NCBI GenBank assembly: GCA_965222065.1
Contig: OZ244933.1
Span: 868,001-932,000, forward strand
Length of the DNA: 64,000 bases
From: GM7GCV1 sp965222065
Lineage (GTDB): Bacteria; Pseudomonadota; Gammaproteobacteria; Pseudomonadales; GM7GCV1
Direction of reading: 5' to 3'
The first letter of the stretch is position 1, and the number at the start of each line of letters is the position of its first letter. Positions 56,301 to 64,000 of this stretch are shown in pieces. A model generated the notes under the pieces. The model did no database searches and was not told where the DNA came from. It worked only from the letters and a program-made list of their open reading frames with translations. A program made the translations under genes and the position numbers.

Positions 56301-56784
56301 CAAAGCCCTGCAGTCGGGCAAGAAAGCCGCCGATATAGATATCGCCGACCACTCGGTGGAAATTAACCTGAACGCGTCGGCACTCATTCCCGATGATTAT
56401 CTCCCCGACATCAACGGACGCCTGCAACTGTACAAGCGCATCGCTGCGACAGAGAACGAAGACCAGCTGCGAGAGCTGCAGGTCGAAATGATTGACCGGT
56501 TTGGCTTGTTGCCCGAACAGGTGAAGCTGTTAATTCGACAGCAACGATTGCGGCAGCAGGCGGAAAAACTGGGTATTCGCAAGGTGGATTGTGGCGACAA
56601 GGGCGGCAAAATTCACTTTGAAGAGGAGCCCAACATCGACCCAATGACACTGATCGGGATGGTGCAGAAACATCCGGGCACCTACCGGTTTGATGGCCAG
56701 ACCGGTTTTCGCTTTACGGTCAATACCGACAATGCTGAACAGCGCTTTGAATTTGTCGAGAAACTACTGGATCAGCTCGCTTAA
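53356..56784 (+). CDS. mfd: Transcription-repair coupling factor
   Basis: 1142 residues from a TTG at 53356 (MISLPKLPLPRD); no better start is seen. UvrB-homology module first (SFPDYETLAYDFFSPGEDLI), RNA-polymerase-interacting domain (LRIGAPVVHIEHGVGRYRGL), then the RecG-like translocase with Walker A CGDVGFGKTEIAMRA, DEEH box LLIVDEEHRFGVRQKEKLK and TATPIPRTLNMA, and the TRCF C-terminal domain. It removes stalled polymerase and recruits UvrA. Confidence 0.97.
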   Translation: MISLPKLPLPRDTDQSCYWPSGNASALALSVAQNLANESLLVIASSAHMAQELNAAFRFFVGNNRDVISFPDYETLAYDFFSPGEDLISDRLRTLFQLGSHSPADKPFICIVSISTLMQRLAPKTFVVGGSLSLEIGDRFDLETKRLQLTDAGYRYAETVTEHGQFAIRGSLMDVFPMGQELPLRIDLFDDEVETIRCFDPDTQLTVEKVDRVEILPGREFGLTREDINRFKNNWYTRFEGDPEQSQVYQTVSKGFSPQGIESYLPLFHETMASLFDYLPSNLTIISAPDIAQSAEQYWREVSTRYEQFSGNLDRPLLKPAEVYFSVGELLGKVKNHRRVEWGKSDQPAFEDLPDISLKHQADVPSQDLQDHMARMEHCLLIAESAGRREVLSELLERDDIHAPYVSNWEAFLRSEQKTGLAIAPLEHGFGTVSGHLSIITETELLSEKVRQPRSSRNKQQSWADSDQIIRNLTELRIGAPVVHIEHGVGRYRGLETLKVNGQTNEFLYLEYAENNKLYVPVTSLNLISRYTGADVDTAPLNRLGSDQWDKAKRKAREQIRDTAAELLDIYARRMAKPGHSFQYSELDYEHFCDEFPFEETEDQQTTMAAVEADMAAERAMDRLVCGDVGFGKTEIAMRASYIAATSGRQVLMLVPTTLLARQHYDSFRDRFANWPVRIDSVSRLKSSADQESVLKDFSNGSIDILIGTHKLLTDSVKTEKLGLLIVDEEHRFGVRQKEKLKSLKAEVDILTLTATPIPRTLNMAMASVRDLSIIATPPAKRLAVKTFVRNYEKAIVREAIQREMLRGGQTYYLHNEVRSIERAAQELRELMPECRIEVAHGQMRERNLESIISDFYHHRFDVLVCSTIIETGIDIPNANTIIIDRADKFGLAQLHQLRGRVGRSHHQAYAYLLTPDIRSLTADAEKRLEAIQAADHLGSGFTLATHDLEIRGAGELLGDSQSGQIHAIGFELYQQMLEQAVKALQSGKKAADIDIADHSVEINLNASALIPDDYLPDINGRLQLYKRIAATENEDQLRELQVEMIDRFGLLPEQVKLLIRQQRLRQQAEKLGIRKVDCGDKGGKIHFEEEPNIDPMTLIGMVQKHPGTYRFDGQTGFRFTVNTDNAEQRFEFVEKLLDQLA

Positions 56785-56898
56785 TATTTATCGAAAAGCT
56801 GGCCTCATGAAGGATCAATCCTCCCCCTATGTATTTTTTGAAAGTGACGGGTGCTAATCTGTATATCTTTGTAGATCTTCGGTAAAAACACTTCGTCC

Positions 56899-58524
56899 AT
56901 GATTTTTGACAGCGTCTTTGTCCAGATCGGTGTTATTCTCGGTATAGCCACTCTATTGGGCATCATGGCACAGTTGTTACGCCAGCCACTGATCGTCGCC
57001 TTTATCGCTGTAGGCATACTGGTCGGCCCCTCTGGTTTTGGCATGGTCGTTCACAGCAATGAGATTGAGCTATTTGCCCGTCTGGGTATTGCCCTCCTGC
57101 TATTTGTTGTTGGCCTCAAGCTCGATCTTCACATTATTCGCACAGTTGGCCCCATTGCCCTGGCCTCGGGGCTGGGGCAAGTAATTTTTACTTCCGTGGT
57201 TGGCTACCTTATAGCCTTGCTGCTGGGACTGTCTCATGTGGAAGCGGTCTATGTCGCCGTGGCATTAACCTTTTCCAGTACCATCATCATTGTCAAGTTG
57301 CTATCGGACAAGCGCGAGGTGGATGCGCTGCACGGCCGTATCGCTGTGGGTTTCCTGATTGTACAGGACATCGTTGTAGTGTTAGTCATGATCGGTCTGA
57401 CAGCCTTTGGCGAAGCAGGCTCCGGAACCATGGATATATGGCGCACTTCTGCTTTCATTCTGCTCAAGGGCGCATTACTACTCATCGGGGTTGCTTTTTC
57501 GATGCGCTATATCCTGCCCGGACTACTGCATAAGCTGGCTCACTCATCAGAGCTACTCATGCTATTTTCGATTGCCTGGGCGGTTCTGGGTGCAGTACTT
57601 GGAGATGCGCTCGGCTTCAGCAAGGAAGTTGGGGCTTTTCTCGCAGGCATTTCCATTGCCTCTACCCGCTATCGTGAGCAGATCGCGGCCAGGCTGGTCA
57701 GCCTGAGAGATTTTCTATTAGTATTTTTCTTTATCGAACTGGGATCGAGCCTGGAACTTAGCTCTCTAGGGAGCCAACTGCAATCGGCAGTCATATTTTC
57801 AGTGTTTGTGCTCATTGGAAACCCACTCATAGTGATCATCATTATGGGCGCCATGGGCTATCGTAAACGTACCGGTTTCCTGGCTGGTTTAACGGTCGCC
57901 CAGATTAGTGAATTTTCGCTGATTCTTGCAGCACTGGGTCTGAGTTTGGGGCATCTAAATCAGGACATTGTAGGACTGATCACCCTAGTAGGGCTGATAA
58001 CCATTAGTGCCTCTACCTATATGATTCTCTATTCACATGCCCTTTTCGAGCGCCTATCTCCCTGGCTATCAATTTTTGAGCGCAAAGTTCCCTACCGTGA
58101 AGACTACACCGACCGCGAAACAGAAGACGTGGATATCTTGCTGTTTGGACTCGGGCGTTTTGGCGCGGGGTTGGCACAGGCCTTGCGTGATCGAGGCCAG
58201 CAAATACTGGCAGTGGACTTCGACCCGGAGATGGTCCAACTGCATATCAACGACGGATTTAATGTGCGATACGGTGATGCAGAAGATCCGGAATTTATCG
58301 CCTCTCTGCCCTTGGGCAAGGTTCGCTGGGTTGTCAGCACAGTTCGCGATCGCAGCATCAACAATATGTTGCTGCGCAGCCTAAAACAGCATGGCTACCA
58401 AGGAAAAATTGCTGTGACCACCTACAATCGGCACGACGAAGTCCTGTTCAGGGAAAGCGGCATTGACAAGATTTTTGTTCCTTATCGTGATGCCGCCAGG
58501 GAAGCTGCTGAACGGCTTTATTAG
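56899..58524 (+). CDS. CPA2-family cation/proton antiporter with RCK_N domain
   Basis: 541 residues. About 12 helices of the Na+/H+ exchanger fold (residues 1-385; LLGIMAQLLRQPLIVAFIAVG, LTFSSTIIIVKLLSDKREVD, GFLIVQDIVVVLVMIGL) and a C-terminal TrkA-N/RCK domain with DILLFGLGRFGAGLAQALRD, a Rossmann nucleotide site. KefB/YbaL-like. Probably K+ or Na+ efflux; no GSH-binding pattern is obvious. A second member follows 113 bases later. Confidence 0.92.
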   Translation: MIFDSVFVQIGVILGIATLLGIMAQLLRQPLIVAFIAVGILVGPSGFGMVVHSNEIELFARLGIALLLFVVGLKLDLHIIRTVGPIALASGLGQVIFTSVVGYLIALLLGLSHVEAVYVAVALTFSSTIIIVKLLSDKREVDALHGRIAVGFLIVQDIVVVLVMIGLTAFGEAGSGTMDIWRTSAFILLKGALLLIGVAFSMRYILPGLLHKLAHSSELLMLFSIAWAVLGAVLGDALGFSKEVGAFLAGISIASTRYREQIAARLVSLRDFLLVFFFIELGSSLELSSLGSQLQSAVIFSVFVLIGNPLIVIIIMGAMGYRKRTGFLAGLTVAQISEFSLILAALGLSLGHLNQDIVGLITLVGLITISASTYMILYSHALFERLSPWLSIFERKVPYREDYTDRETEDVDILLFGLGRFGAGLAQALRDRGQQILAVDFDPEMVQLHINDGFNVRYGDAEDPEFIASLPLGKVRWVVSTVRDRSINNMLLRSLKQHGYQGKIAVTTYNRHDEVLFRESGIDKIFVPYRDAAREAAERLY

Positions 58525-58637
58525 CAATATATTATTTACTTGCAGACCCCAGCCTAAAAACTGCTTGGGGAGCTGGGTTAGTTCTTTATTTAATCCAGCC
58601 ATAGTGGTTTGACGTAAACTGCGTATAAAATCCCCCT

Positions 58638-60206
58638 ATGGATTTTCTCTGGATATTTGTCGCCTTTGGCTGCGGATTTGTGGCCAAGCAAATTAATCTC
58701 CCCCCACTGGTCGGTTATCTTTGCGCCGGATTCGGCCTGCACGCCTTTGGCTGGGAACCTTTCAAGGGTCTGACCACAATATCTGATCTGGGCATTACAC
58801 TGCTGCTGTTTACTATTGGCCTGAAGATCAGCCTCAAGGACCTCGCTTCACCCGTTGTCTCCGGCAGCGGTTTATCCCATATGGCCATCTGGACATTGGT
58901 TTTTGCCACTCTACTGTCCACATTGACGCTTCTGATTGCCAGTCACAGCTTTGGCTGGACAACGGGTTTGCTGCTGGGCTTTGCGCTCAGTTTCAGCAGC
59001 ACCGTCTGTGTCATAAAAATGTTCGAAGAAAACGCCGAATTCAAAACCAAACACAGCAATCTGGCCATTGGGGTCCTGATCATCCAGGATATTGTTGCCG
59101 TTATTTTCCTGGTGTTGGCGACCGGCATTTATCCAAGTCCCTGGGCCATACTCATTTTATTACTTCCCCTGGCCAGACCCCTGATCACCAAGGTACTGGA
59201 TCTAAGTGGACACGGTGAGTTACTGGTCCTGGTTGGTTTCTTTATGGCCCTGGGTGGCGCGGAGATATTCAAACTGGTCAATATCAAAGGCGATCTAGGC
59301 GCGCTGATGCTGGGCATGATGATCGCCGGCACAACCAAAGCCAGCGAGCTATACAAAGCGTTGATCGGCTTTAAGGATTTATTCCTTATCGGTTTTTTCC
59401 TGTTGATTGGCTTTAGTGCCCTACCCACCTGGGAGCTGTTTGGCTGGGCACTTCTACTAGCTGCCCTTCTCCCGATAAAAATGCTGCTCTATTTCGGCCT
59501 GTTTCTGGCGTTCGGGCTTCGCGCCCGAACCGCCCTGCTCTCCTCGCTTGCCCTGATGAACTTTAGCGAATTTGGCCTGATCGTTGCCAAATACAGTGTC
59601 GACAAGGACTGGCTGTCTCCCGAGACCCTGGTGGTGATGGCTATGGCGGTTTCCATTTCCTTTGCCACGAGCTCATTGATCTATAACTACGCTCATCTTA
59701 TTTACACCCGCCTGAAGGACCAGGTATGCCGGTTTGAGCGAAAATCGGTAAAGAACCAGACGGGATATGACTGCCCAACCAATGCTGAAGTGCTGATTGT
59801 TGGGATGGGAAGAGTCGGCTCAGGTGCCTATGCCGCGCTTCAGGAAGAGCTTGGAGACAAACTCTGGGGCGTAGAGGCGGACCCGTCCCAGGTAGAGTTA
59901 CAAAAGAAAAGAGGTATGCAGGTGGTCACAGGGGATGCGGACGATATCGATTTCTGGGAGCAGTTGGACTACAGCAATCTGAGACTCGTCATGCTGGCTA
60001 TCCCCAGTGTTCAGGAAATGAAAAATATAATCTACCAGCTAAAACAGACAGAATTTCAAGGAAAAATTGCGACTATTGCACATTTCGATGACGAGCAGGA
60101 CGAGCTCTGTCGCCTTGGTGCAGATGTTGCATTTAACTTTTATTCACAAGTCGGCGCTGGGTTTGCCGAGGAGAGCGCCCATCTTTTAAAGGCAAGCAAA
60201 ATCTAA
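58638..60206 (+). CDS. CPA2-family cation/proton antiporter with RCK_N domain (second)
   Basis: 522 residues. The same architecture as the preceding gene but divergent: helices up to about 370 (FGCGFVAKQINLPPLVGYLC, LSFSSTVCVIKMFEENAEFK, GVLIIQDIVAVIFLVLAT) and a RCK domain with VLIVGMGRVGSGAYAALQEE. It begins with a helix rather than a long N-terminus. The two are paralogues, too different to be a recent duplication. Likely K+/H+ exchange. Confidence 0.91.
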   Translation: MDFLWIFVAFGCGFVAKQINLPPLVGYLCAGFGLHAFGWEPFKGLTTISDLGITLLLFTIGLKISLKDLASPVVSGSGLSHMAIWTLVFATLLSTLTLLIASHSFGWTTGLLLGFALSFSSTVCVIKMFEENAEFKTKHSNLAIGVLIIQDIVAVIFLVLATGIYPSPWAILILLLPLARPLITKVLDLSGHGELLVLVGFFMALGGAEIFKLVNIKGDLGALMLGMMIAGTTKASELYKALIGFKDLFLIGFFLLIGFSALPTWELFGWALLLAALLPIKMLLYFGLFLAFGLRARTALLSSLALMNFSEFGLIVAKYSVDKDWLSPETLVVMAMAVSISFATSSLIYNYAHLIYTRLKDQVCRFERKSVKNQTGYDCPTNAEVLIVGMGRVGSGAYAALQEELGDKLWGVEADPSQVELQKKRGMQVVTGDADDIDFWEQLDYSNLRLVMLAIPSVQEMKNIIYQLKQTEFQGKIATIAHFDDEQDELCRLGADVAFNFYSQVGAGFAEESAHLLKASKI

Positions 60207-60299
60207 AAACAAGGGCATTGATCTGGAGAATTTGCGTTATCGGGGTACAATCTGTCCTGCCCTAAAAATGTCGCCTGTTTCTTAACTTCTGGATTCACT

Positions 60300-61502
60300 T
60301 TGTTGTTCACTTTGCGCCTTTTTATCACGACGGCTTTTCTTCTTGGCTCCTCGCTGCTGTCAGCACAGGACTGGTACCAGGTGGAGGTTCTTATTTTCGA
60401 GCACTCGGATGAAGTACAGGCCCGGCAAACACCGGAAAACTGGTCCAATGTCCTCGACCTCTACTGGCCTTCTCCCTTAATAGAACTGGAGTCGGCTAAA
60501 GAACGCGAGGAAATACCCGTTATCAAGCCCGCATTTGAAGAACTGACTTTTGACGAGCGCAACATGAATAACGACGCCTATGCGATTCGTGTTCGCGATG
60601 CTTACAACCTGCTATGGCACAAGGCCTGGAGAGCACCGATACAGCCCGAAGAAGAAGCTCCGTGGATTCGGGTACAGGCAGGTGAACAGCTGGGCGATCA
60701 TTACCAACTGGAAGGGGCTATCAGGATCCATCTTTCACGCTACCTGCATATGCATACCAACCTCTGGCTGACGGAAGTGACGGGCGGTCCAATTACAGAG
60801 CAGGCCAACACCGACCCTGAAAACACGGACAGCCCGGAAGCCAGTTTCAACCTGGACCAAATGGCAGCCGATGTAAATGCCGAGTCTCGCTTTGACTGGT
60901 CACAGCTACCCCCGGTTTCCAATGTCCGCTGGGGATGCAATTTTGTACGGGAACGCTGGCCGGAAGATCAGCGGCTTCTTCCTGCGGACTACTACGAGGA
61001 CCCCGCTCCGGCTGACTGGTATTTTCCTTTTGGGTGCCGCATCCCATCAGAAATACCGGGTAAAGACCTGCCAATGCATTTGAATTATCCAACGTCCAAT
61101 TTTTTATATCGGTCAGAAATTGAAAAACGTTTCCCTGAATTTATGGGCGCCATTGAGCAAACGGAGGGCTCGCGGGATCGTCAGGACCTCGAAAGTATTC
61201 CCATGGAGCCAGATCAATTTCCGCCAGACAATCTAATAACGGAAAGCGGTGCCCAGGATTTATCAGTTTCGCTGTCTGGACAAAACCAAAGAGCACAAGA
61301 AGATACAGAAACGGCGACCGTCACCCAGACGCCGAGAATACGCTATCAGGTAGAGGAAATCGTACACATCCAGAGCCAGCGCCGGATGCGAAGTACCGAG
61401 TTTCACTACATCGATCACCCGAAAGTCGGGATTTTGGCAGTGATCTACCCGGTAGAAAAACCGGATCTGGTAATTGACGAATCCGCAACAGACGCCCCCT
61501 AG
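60300..61502 (+). CDS. CsiV-family envelope protein
   Basis: 400 residues with a signal peptide (LFITTAFLLGSSLLSAQ). The mature protein begins DWYQVEVLIFEHSDEVQA, the hallmark of CsiV, and has NLLWHKAWRAPIQPEEEAPW and QRRMRSTEFHYIDHPKVGIL as conserved blocks; the middle (170-320) is low-complexity and variable. CsiV was described in Vibrio and Pseudomonas as binding peptidoglycan-synthesis or LPS components; the family lies after mfd in Pseudomonas. The start is a TTG (60300 or 60303). Confidence 0.82.
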   Translation: MLFTLRLFITTAFLLGSSLLSAQDWYQVEVLIFEHSDEVQARQTPENWSNVLDLYWPSPLIELESAKEREEIPVIKPAFEELTFDERNMNNDAYAIRVRDAYNLLWHKAWRAPIQPEEEAPWIRVQAGEQLGDHYQLEGAIRIHLSRYLHMHTNLWLTEVTGGPITEQANTDPENTDSPEASFNLDQMAADVNAESRFDWSQLPPVSNVRWGCNFVRERWPEDQRLLPADYYEDPAPADWYFPFGCRIPSEIPGKDLPMHLNYPTSNFLYRSEIEKRFPEFMGAIEQTEGSRDRQDLESIPMEPDQFPPDNLITESGAQDLSVSLSGQNQRAQEDTETATVTQTPRIRYQVEEIVHIQSQRRMRSTEFHYIDHPKVGILAVIYPVEKPDLVIDESATDAP

Positions 61503-61556
61503 GCCCGGATTCATTCTTGTGTTGTCGCGTTTGGCAGGGAATGCCAAGACGACTAA

Positions 61557-62612
61557 CTACTGGTAGAAATCCTCAATGGACGCAATCAGTCTGCGGGTCT
61601 GCTCCATGTTTCCCAGAGTCATCCGCAACCCCAATTTTCCGTCAGGATCTTTTTTCGGTCGCACCAGTATGCCCTGCTGCTGCAAATGTTCAGCCAGGGG
61701 TTCAGGTTTGTCAAAAAACGCCCAAATATAATTGGCCGTGCTTTTCCAGTAGGGAACCTTGTGCTCGTCGAGCCAGCTTTCCAGTAACGGCTTGGACTCT
61801 TCCATCACCTCGCGTACATACTCGCGTGTGTAATCGGGTGATGCCAGCGCCGCTCTTACAGCAACAATAGAGAGCTGGTTAATGTCGTAAGGACCACGAA
61901 TTTTAAGCAATTGCGCTATATTGTTGGCTTGGGAGACCAAAAAGCCGAACCGCAGTGAAGGCAGGCCCCAAGTCTTTGAGAACGTTCGGGCAACCACCAG
62001 ATTGGCGTATTTATCGACCAGGTCAACAACCGTCTGCTGACTGTATTCGTAGTAACACTCGTCTACCAGAACAACTGAATCCGGTGCGGCCCTGAGAAGC
62101 ATTTCCAGATCTTCCCGCGATACCGCAGTTCCGCAGGGATTGTTGGGCTGGGCAACCACTATCAGACGTGTGTTGGTACTGATCTCTGCCAACACCTCGC
62201 CTGTTGGATAACCCATCTTCCGATCGTATTCGGGCGCAATAATCTCGGCGTTTTCTACCTCGGCACACTGCCGATACATGGCAAAACTTGGCGCCGGAAT
62301 AATCGCGCGATCTCCTTCACTGACAGCCGCACGGATAACCAGGTCAATTCCCTGATCTGACCCGTTGGTAATCATTAACTGCCCGGATTGAACACCCACA
62401 TAGCGGGCCAGCTCATCGACGATGTCGCCATAGGAAGGATATTTTTGCAGCTGACCGGAACGAATATAGTCACAAAGTGCTTCGACCACTTCATTACTGA
62501 CGGGCAATGTTCGCTCATTGAAATCCAGTAACAGGTGTTTTTCGACCGAACGACCCTCCAATGGCGGAGTGTAGGCTGCCATTTGATAGAGATGTTCTTT
62601 AAACAGGGACAT
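61557..62612 (-). CDS. hisC: Histidinol-phosphate aminotransferase
   Basis: 351 residues, fold type I PLP enzyme. PLP Lys in ARTFSKTWGLPSLRFGFLVS, Asp/Tyr in VLVDECYYEYS, Asn in VAQPNNPCGTAVS and the C-terminal Arg in GLRMTLGNMEQT. Probable step in histidine synthesis; another aminotransferase of the group cannot be excluded since no other his gene is here. Same strand as proB, 31 bases apart. Confidence 0.88.
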   Translation of the reverse strand: MSLFKEHLYQMAAYTPPLEGRSVEKHLLLDFNERTLPVSNEVVEALCDYIRSGQLQKYPSYGDIVDELARYVGVQSGQLMITNGSDQGIDLVIRAAVSEGDRAIIPAPSFAMYRQCAEVENAEIIAPEYDRKMGYPTGEVLAEISTNTRLIVVAQPNNPCGTAVSREDLEMLLRAAPDSVVLVDECYYEYSQQTVVDLVDKYANLVVARTFSKTWGLPSLRFGFLVSQANNIAQLLKIRGPYDINQLSIVAVRAALASPDYTREYVREVMEESKPLLESWLDEHKVPYWKSTANYIWAFFDKPEPLAEHLQQQGILVRPKKDPDGKLGLRMTLGNMEQTRRLIASIEDFYQ

Positions 62613-62643
62613 GAGGGATCTCCAATTCGATCAAAACAGGGAA

Positions 62644-63795
62644 CTAAACCAAAACCAGGTTATCGCGATGTATGAGCTCGTCACCATCGGTAAACCCGAG
62701 AATATCCAGGATTTGTTCACTGGACTGGCCAATGATTTTTAATGCATCTTCTGAAGAGTAGTTCACCAGGCCACGTCCTATTTCAACACCGGCCTGATCC
62801 TGGATACTCACCAGTTCACCGCGTTTGAATCGGCCCTTAACCCGGGTAACGCCCACAGGTAACAAGCTGCGCCCGGCCTGTTTGAGCACTTTGCTGGCGC
62901 CCTCATCAAGACTCAGCTCACCACAGACTCTCAACTGCCCCGCCAGCCATTGCTTGCGCGCATTAAACGGCGCCGTATCGGCGTAGAGCAACGTCCCAAT
63001 GTTTTCGCCACATGCCAGTTGCAAAAGCACTTCCTTCACCCGTCCGGAGCATATGAGGGTATTGGTTCCCGACCGGGTAGCCAACCGGGCCGCATTGAGT
63101 TTTGTCTGCATACCACCTCTTCCCAGACCACCGCCTGAAGGCGAGGCCATGGACTGAATCGCCGGATCATTGGCGTTGGCCGCAGAGACAAACTCGGCAC
63201 TGGGGTTCTTGCGAGGATCCTCCGCGTACAGGCCCTGCTGATCCGTCAATATGACCAGCGTATCTGCCTGGATCAAATTGGCTACCAGTCCCGCGAGGGT
63301 ATCGTTATCCCCAAAACGGATTTCATCCGTAACCACGGTATCGTTTTCATTGATAACCGGTACTGCACCCACCTCCATCAGGGTTTTTATGGTATTGCGG
63401 GCGTTCAGATACCGGGTCCGATTAGACAGATCGTCATGAGTGAGCAAAATTTGCGCTGTATTCAGGTCAAACTTTTGAAATTCCTGCTCATAGGCCTGAA
63501 CCAGTCCCATCTGCCCCACTGCAGCGGCCGCCTGCAGCTGGCTCAGCTCAGAGGGACGCTTGCTCCAGCCAAGACGAACCAAGCCTTCAGCCACCGAACC
63601 GGAAGATACCAGGACAATGTCATAGCCGCGTTGCTTGAGCGCTGCCAGCTGTTCAACCCAATGGGCGATGGCCACCGTGTCCAGTCCCAGACCGTCATTG
63701 GTCAGCAGCGCACTGCCGATCTTTACCACCCATCGACCAGGCTTTTTCAGCCGGCTGCGGATTTTTTCCGCCTCGATGTTTGCCTCAGTACCCAT
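62644..63795 (-). CDS. proB: Glutamate 5-kinase
   Basis: 383 residues. Amino-acid kinase domain with WVVKIGSALLTNDGLG, SSGSVAEGLVRLGW, NENDTVVTDEIRFGDNDTLAGLVAN and GGLGRGGMQTKLNAA, then a C-terminal PUA domain from about 290. Catalyses the first step of proline synthesis and is feedback-inhibited by proline in relatives. It is 29 bases downstream of obgE on the same strand. Confidence 0.96.
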   Translation of the reverse strand: MGTEANIEAEKIRSRLKKPGRWVVKIGSALLTNDGLGLDTVAIAHWVEQLAALKQRGYDIVLVSSGSVAEGLVRLGWSKRPSELSQLQAAAAVGQMGLVQAYEQEFQKFDLNTAQILLTHDDLSNRTRYLNARNTIKTLMEVGAVPVINENDTVVTDEIRFGDNDTLAGLVANLIQADTLVILTDQQGLYAEDPRKNPSAEFVSAANANDPAIQSMASPSGGGLGRGGMQTKLNAARLATRSGTNTLICSGRVKEVLLQLACGENIGTLLYADTAPFNARKQWLAGQLRVCGELSLDEGASKVLKQAGRSLLPVGVTRVKGRFKRGELVSIQDQAGVEIGRGLVNYSSEDALKIIGQSSEQILDILGFTDGDELIHRDNLVLV

Positions 63796-63824
63796 TGTCT
63801 TTAATCCGAAATTCCTGATTATGA

Positions 63825-64000
63825 TTACTCACGTACGTAAATGACTTCAACGCCATCATCGTCGTCATCCTGGTTGCCGTCTTCTGCTTGCGCCTTGCGG
63901 GCACGTTTACGTTCACGGGCCAATTCTTCGATGCGCTCACGTCCTTCCGACTGCATTTGCTTTTGCTGTGCTTCTTCAAGTTCGGCAGCCTCAGGGTTTT
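63825..64000 (-). CDS. obgE: GTPase ObgE/CgtA, C-terminal end (partial)
   Basis: The last 57 residues of an Obg GTPase: EAAELEEAQQKQMQSEGRE... then a basic segment (ARERKRARKAQAEDG) and the acidic end DDDDDGVEVIYVRE before the TAA at 63825. This C-terminal variable tail is typical of gammaproteobacterial ObgE, a ribosome-assembly GTPase; the G domain is outside the window. Order obgE-proB is the standard one in Pseudomonas. Confidence 0.92.
   Translation of the reverse strand, partial: NPEAAELEEAQQKQMQSEGRERIEELARERKRARKAQAEDGNQDDDDDGVEVIYVRE

Noticed and set aside
63785..63979. 64-residue minus-strand frame at the right edge
   Set aside because: It is an out-of-frame reading of the obgE 3' end; the correct frame ends DGVEVIYVRE.

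Overview
The window reads as a chromosomal segment of a Gram-negative gammaproteobacterium, probably marine or salt-adapted and related to the Pseudomonadales/Cellvibrionales. The evidence is gene order (glmU-glmS, mutS-fdxA, nqrABCDEF-gap-mfd-csiV and obgE-proB), the outer-membrane proteins and lipoproteins, and two sodium-linked ion systems (Nqr and Mrp). There are no rRNA genes and no CRISPR array. One tRNA is present, tRNA-Pro(CGG).

Region 1 (1-18.5 kb) is accessory DNA, AT-richer by eye, lying immediately downstream of glmS, the usual Tn7 attachment neighbourhood. It starts with an ABC exporter operon on the minus strand: ATPase, FtsX-like permease with an apparent single-base frameshift, adaptor, and an outer-membrane factor cut by the window edge. 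A divergent GbsR/MarR-like regulator follows, then a plus-strand operon of MipA/OmpV porin, RND adaptor, RND pump and outer-membrane phospholipase A. Inverted repeats built on GTTTA-N3-TAAAC precede both exporter operons. The regulator's own promoter is nearly identical to that of a second GbsR-like gene 10 kb away, which suggests one regulon. A decayed IS3-family transposase separates this block from a BCCT osmolyte transporter, a tandem STAS/SpoIIAA-like protein and the second regulator. Next come an XRE regulator with a palindrome over its start, a cassette of small envelope proteins including a superinfection-immunity-like protein, and two small minus-strand genes next to glmS.

Region 2 (18.5-30.6 kb) is core: glmS and glmU (UDP-GlcNAc synthesis), a Prx5-type peroxiredoxin, a DUF1244 protein, mutS, fdxA, the tail-specific protease prc overlapping xthA, an ECF-like sigma factor with two small envelope proteins, and tRNA-Pro.

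Region 3 (30.8-43.5 kb) is a nine-gene Mrp-type cation/proton antiporter operon ordered E-F-G-(A C-terminus+B)-C-D-A-like-small membrane protein-D-like. It converges on rapA and a metallo-beta-lactamase/cyclic-nucleotide-binding protein.

Region 4 (43.8-64 kb) holds nqrABCDEF with nqrM (no apbE seen), a long GAPDH, a membrane GGDEF cyclase, mfd, two neighbouring CPA2 antiporters with RCK domains, csiV, hisC, proB and the 3' end of obgE. Nqr can make the sodium gradient that Mrp, the BCCT carrier and possibly the CPA2 proteins exploit or balance.
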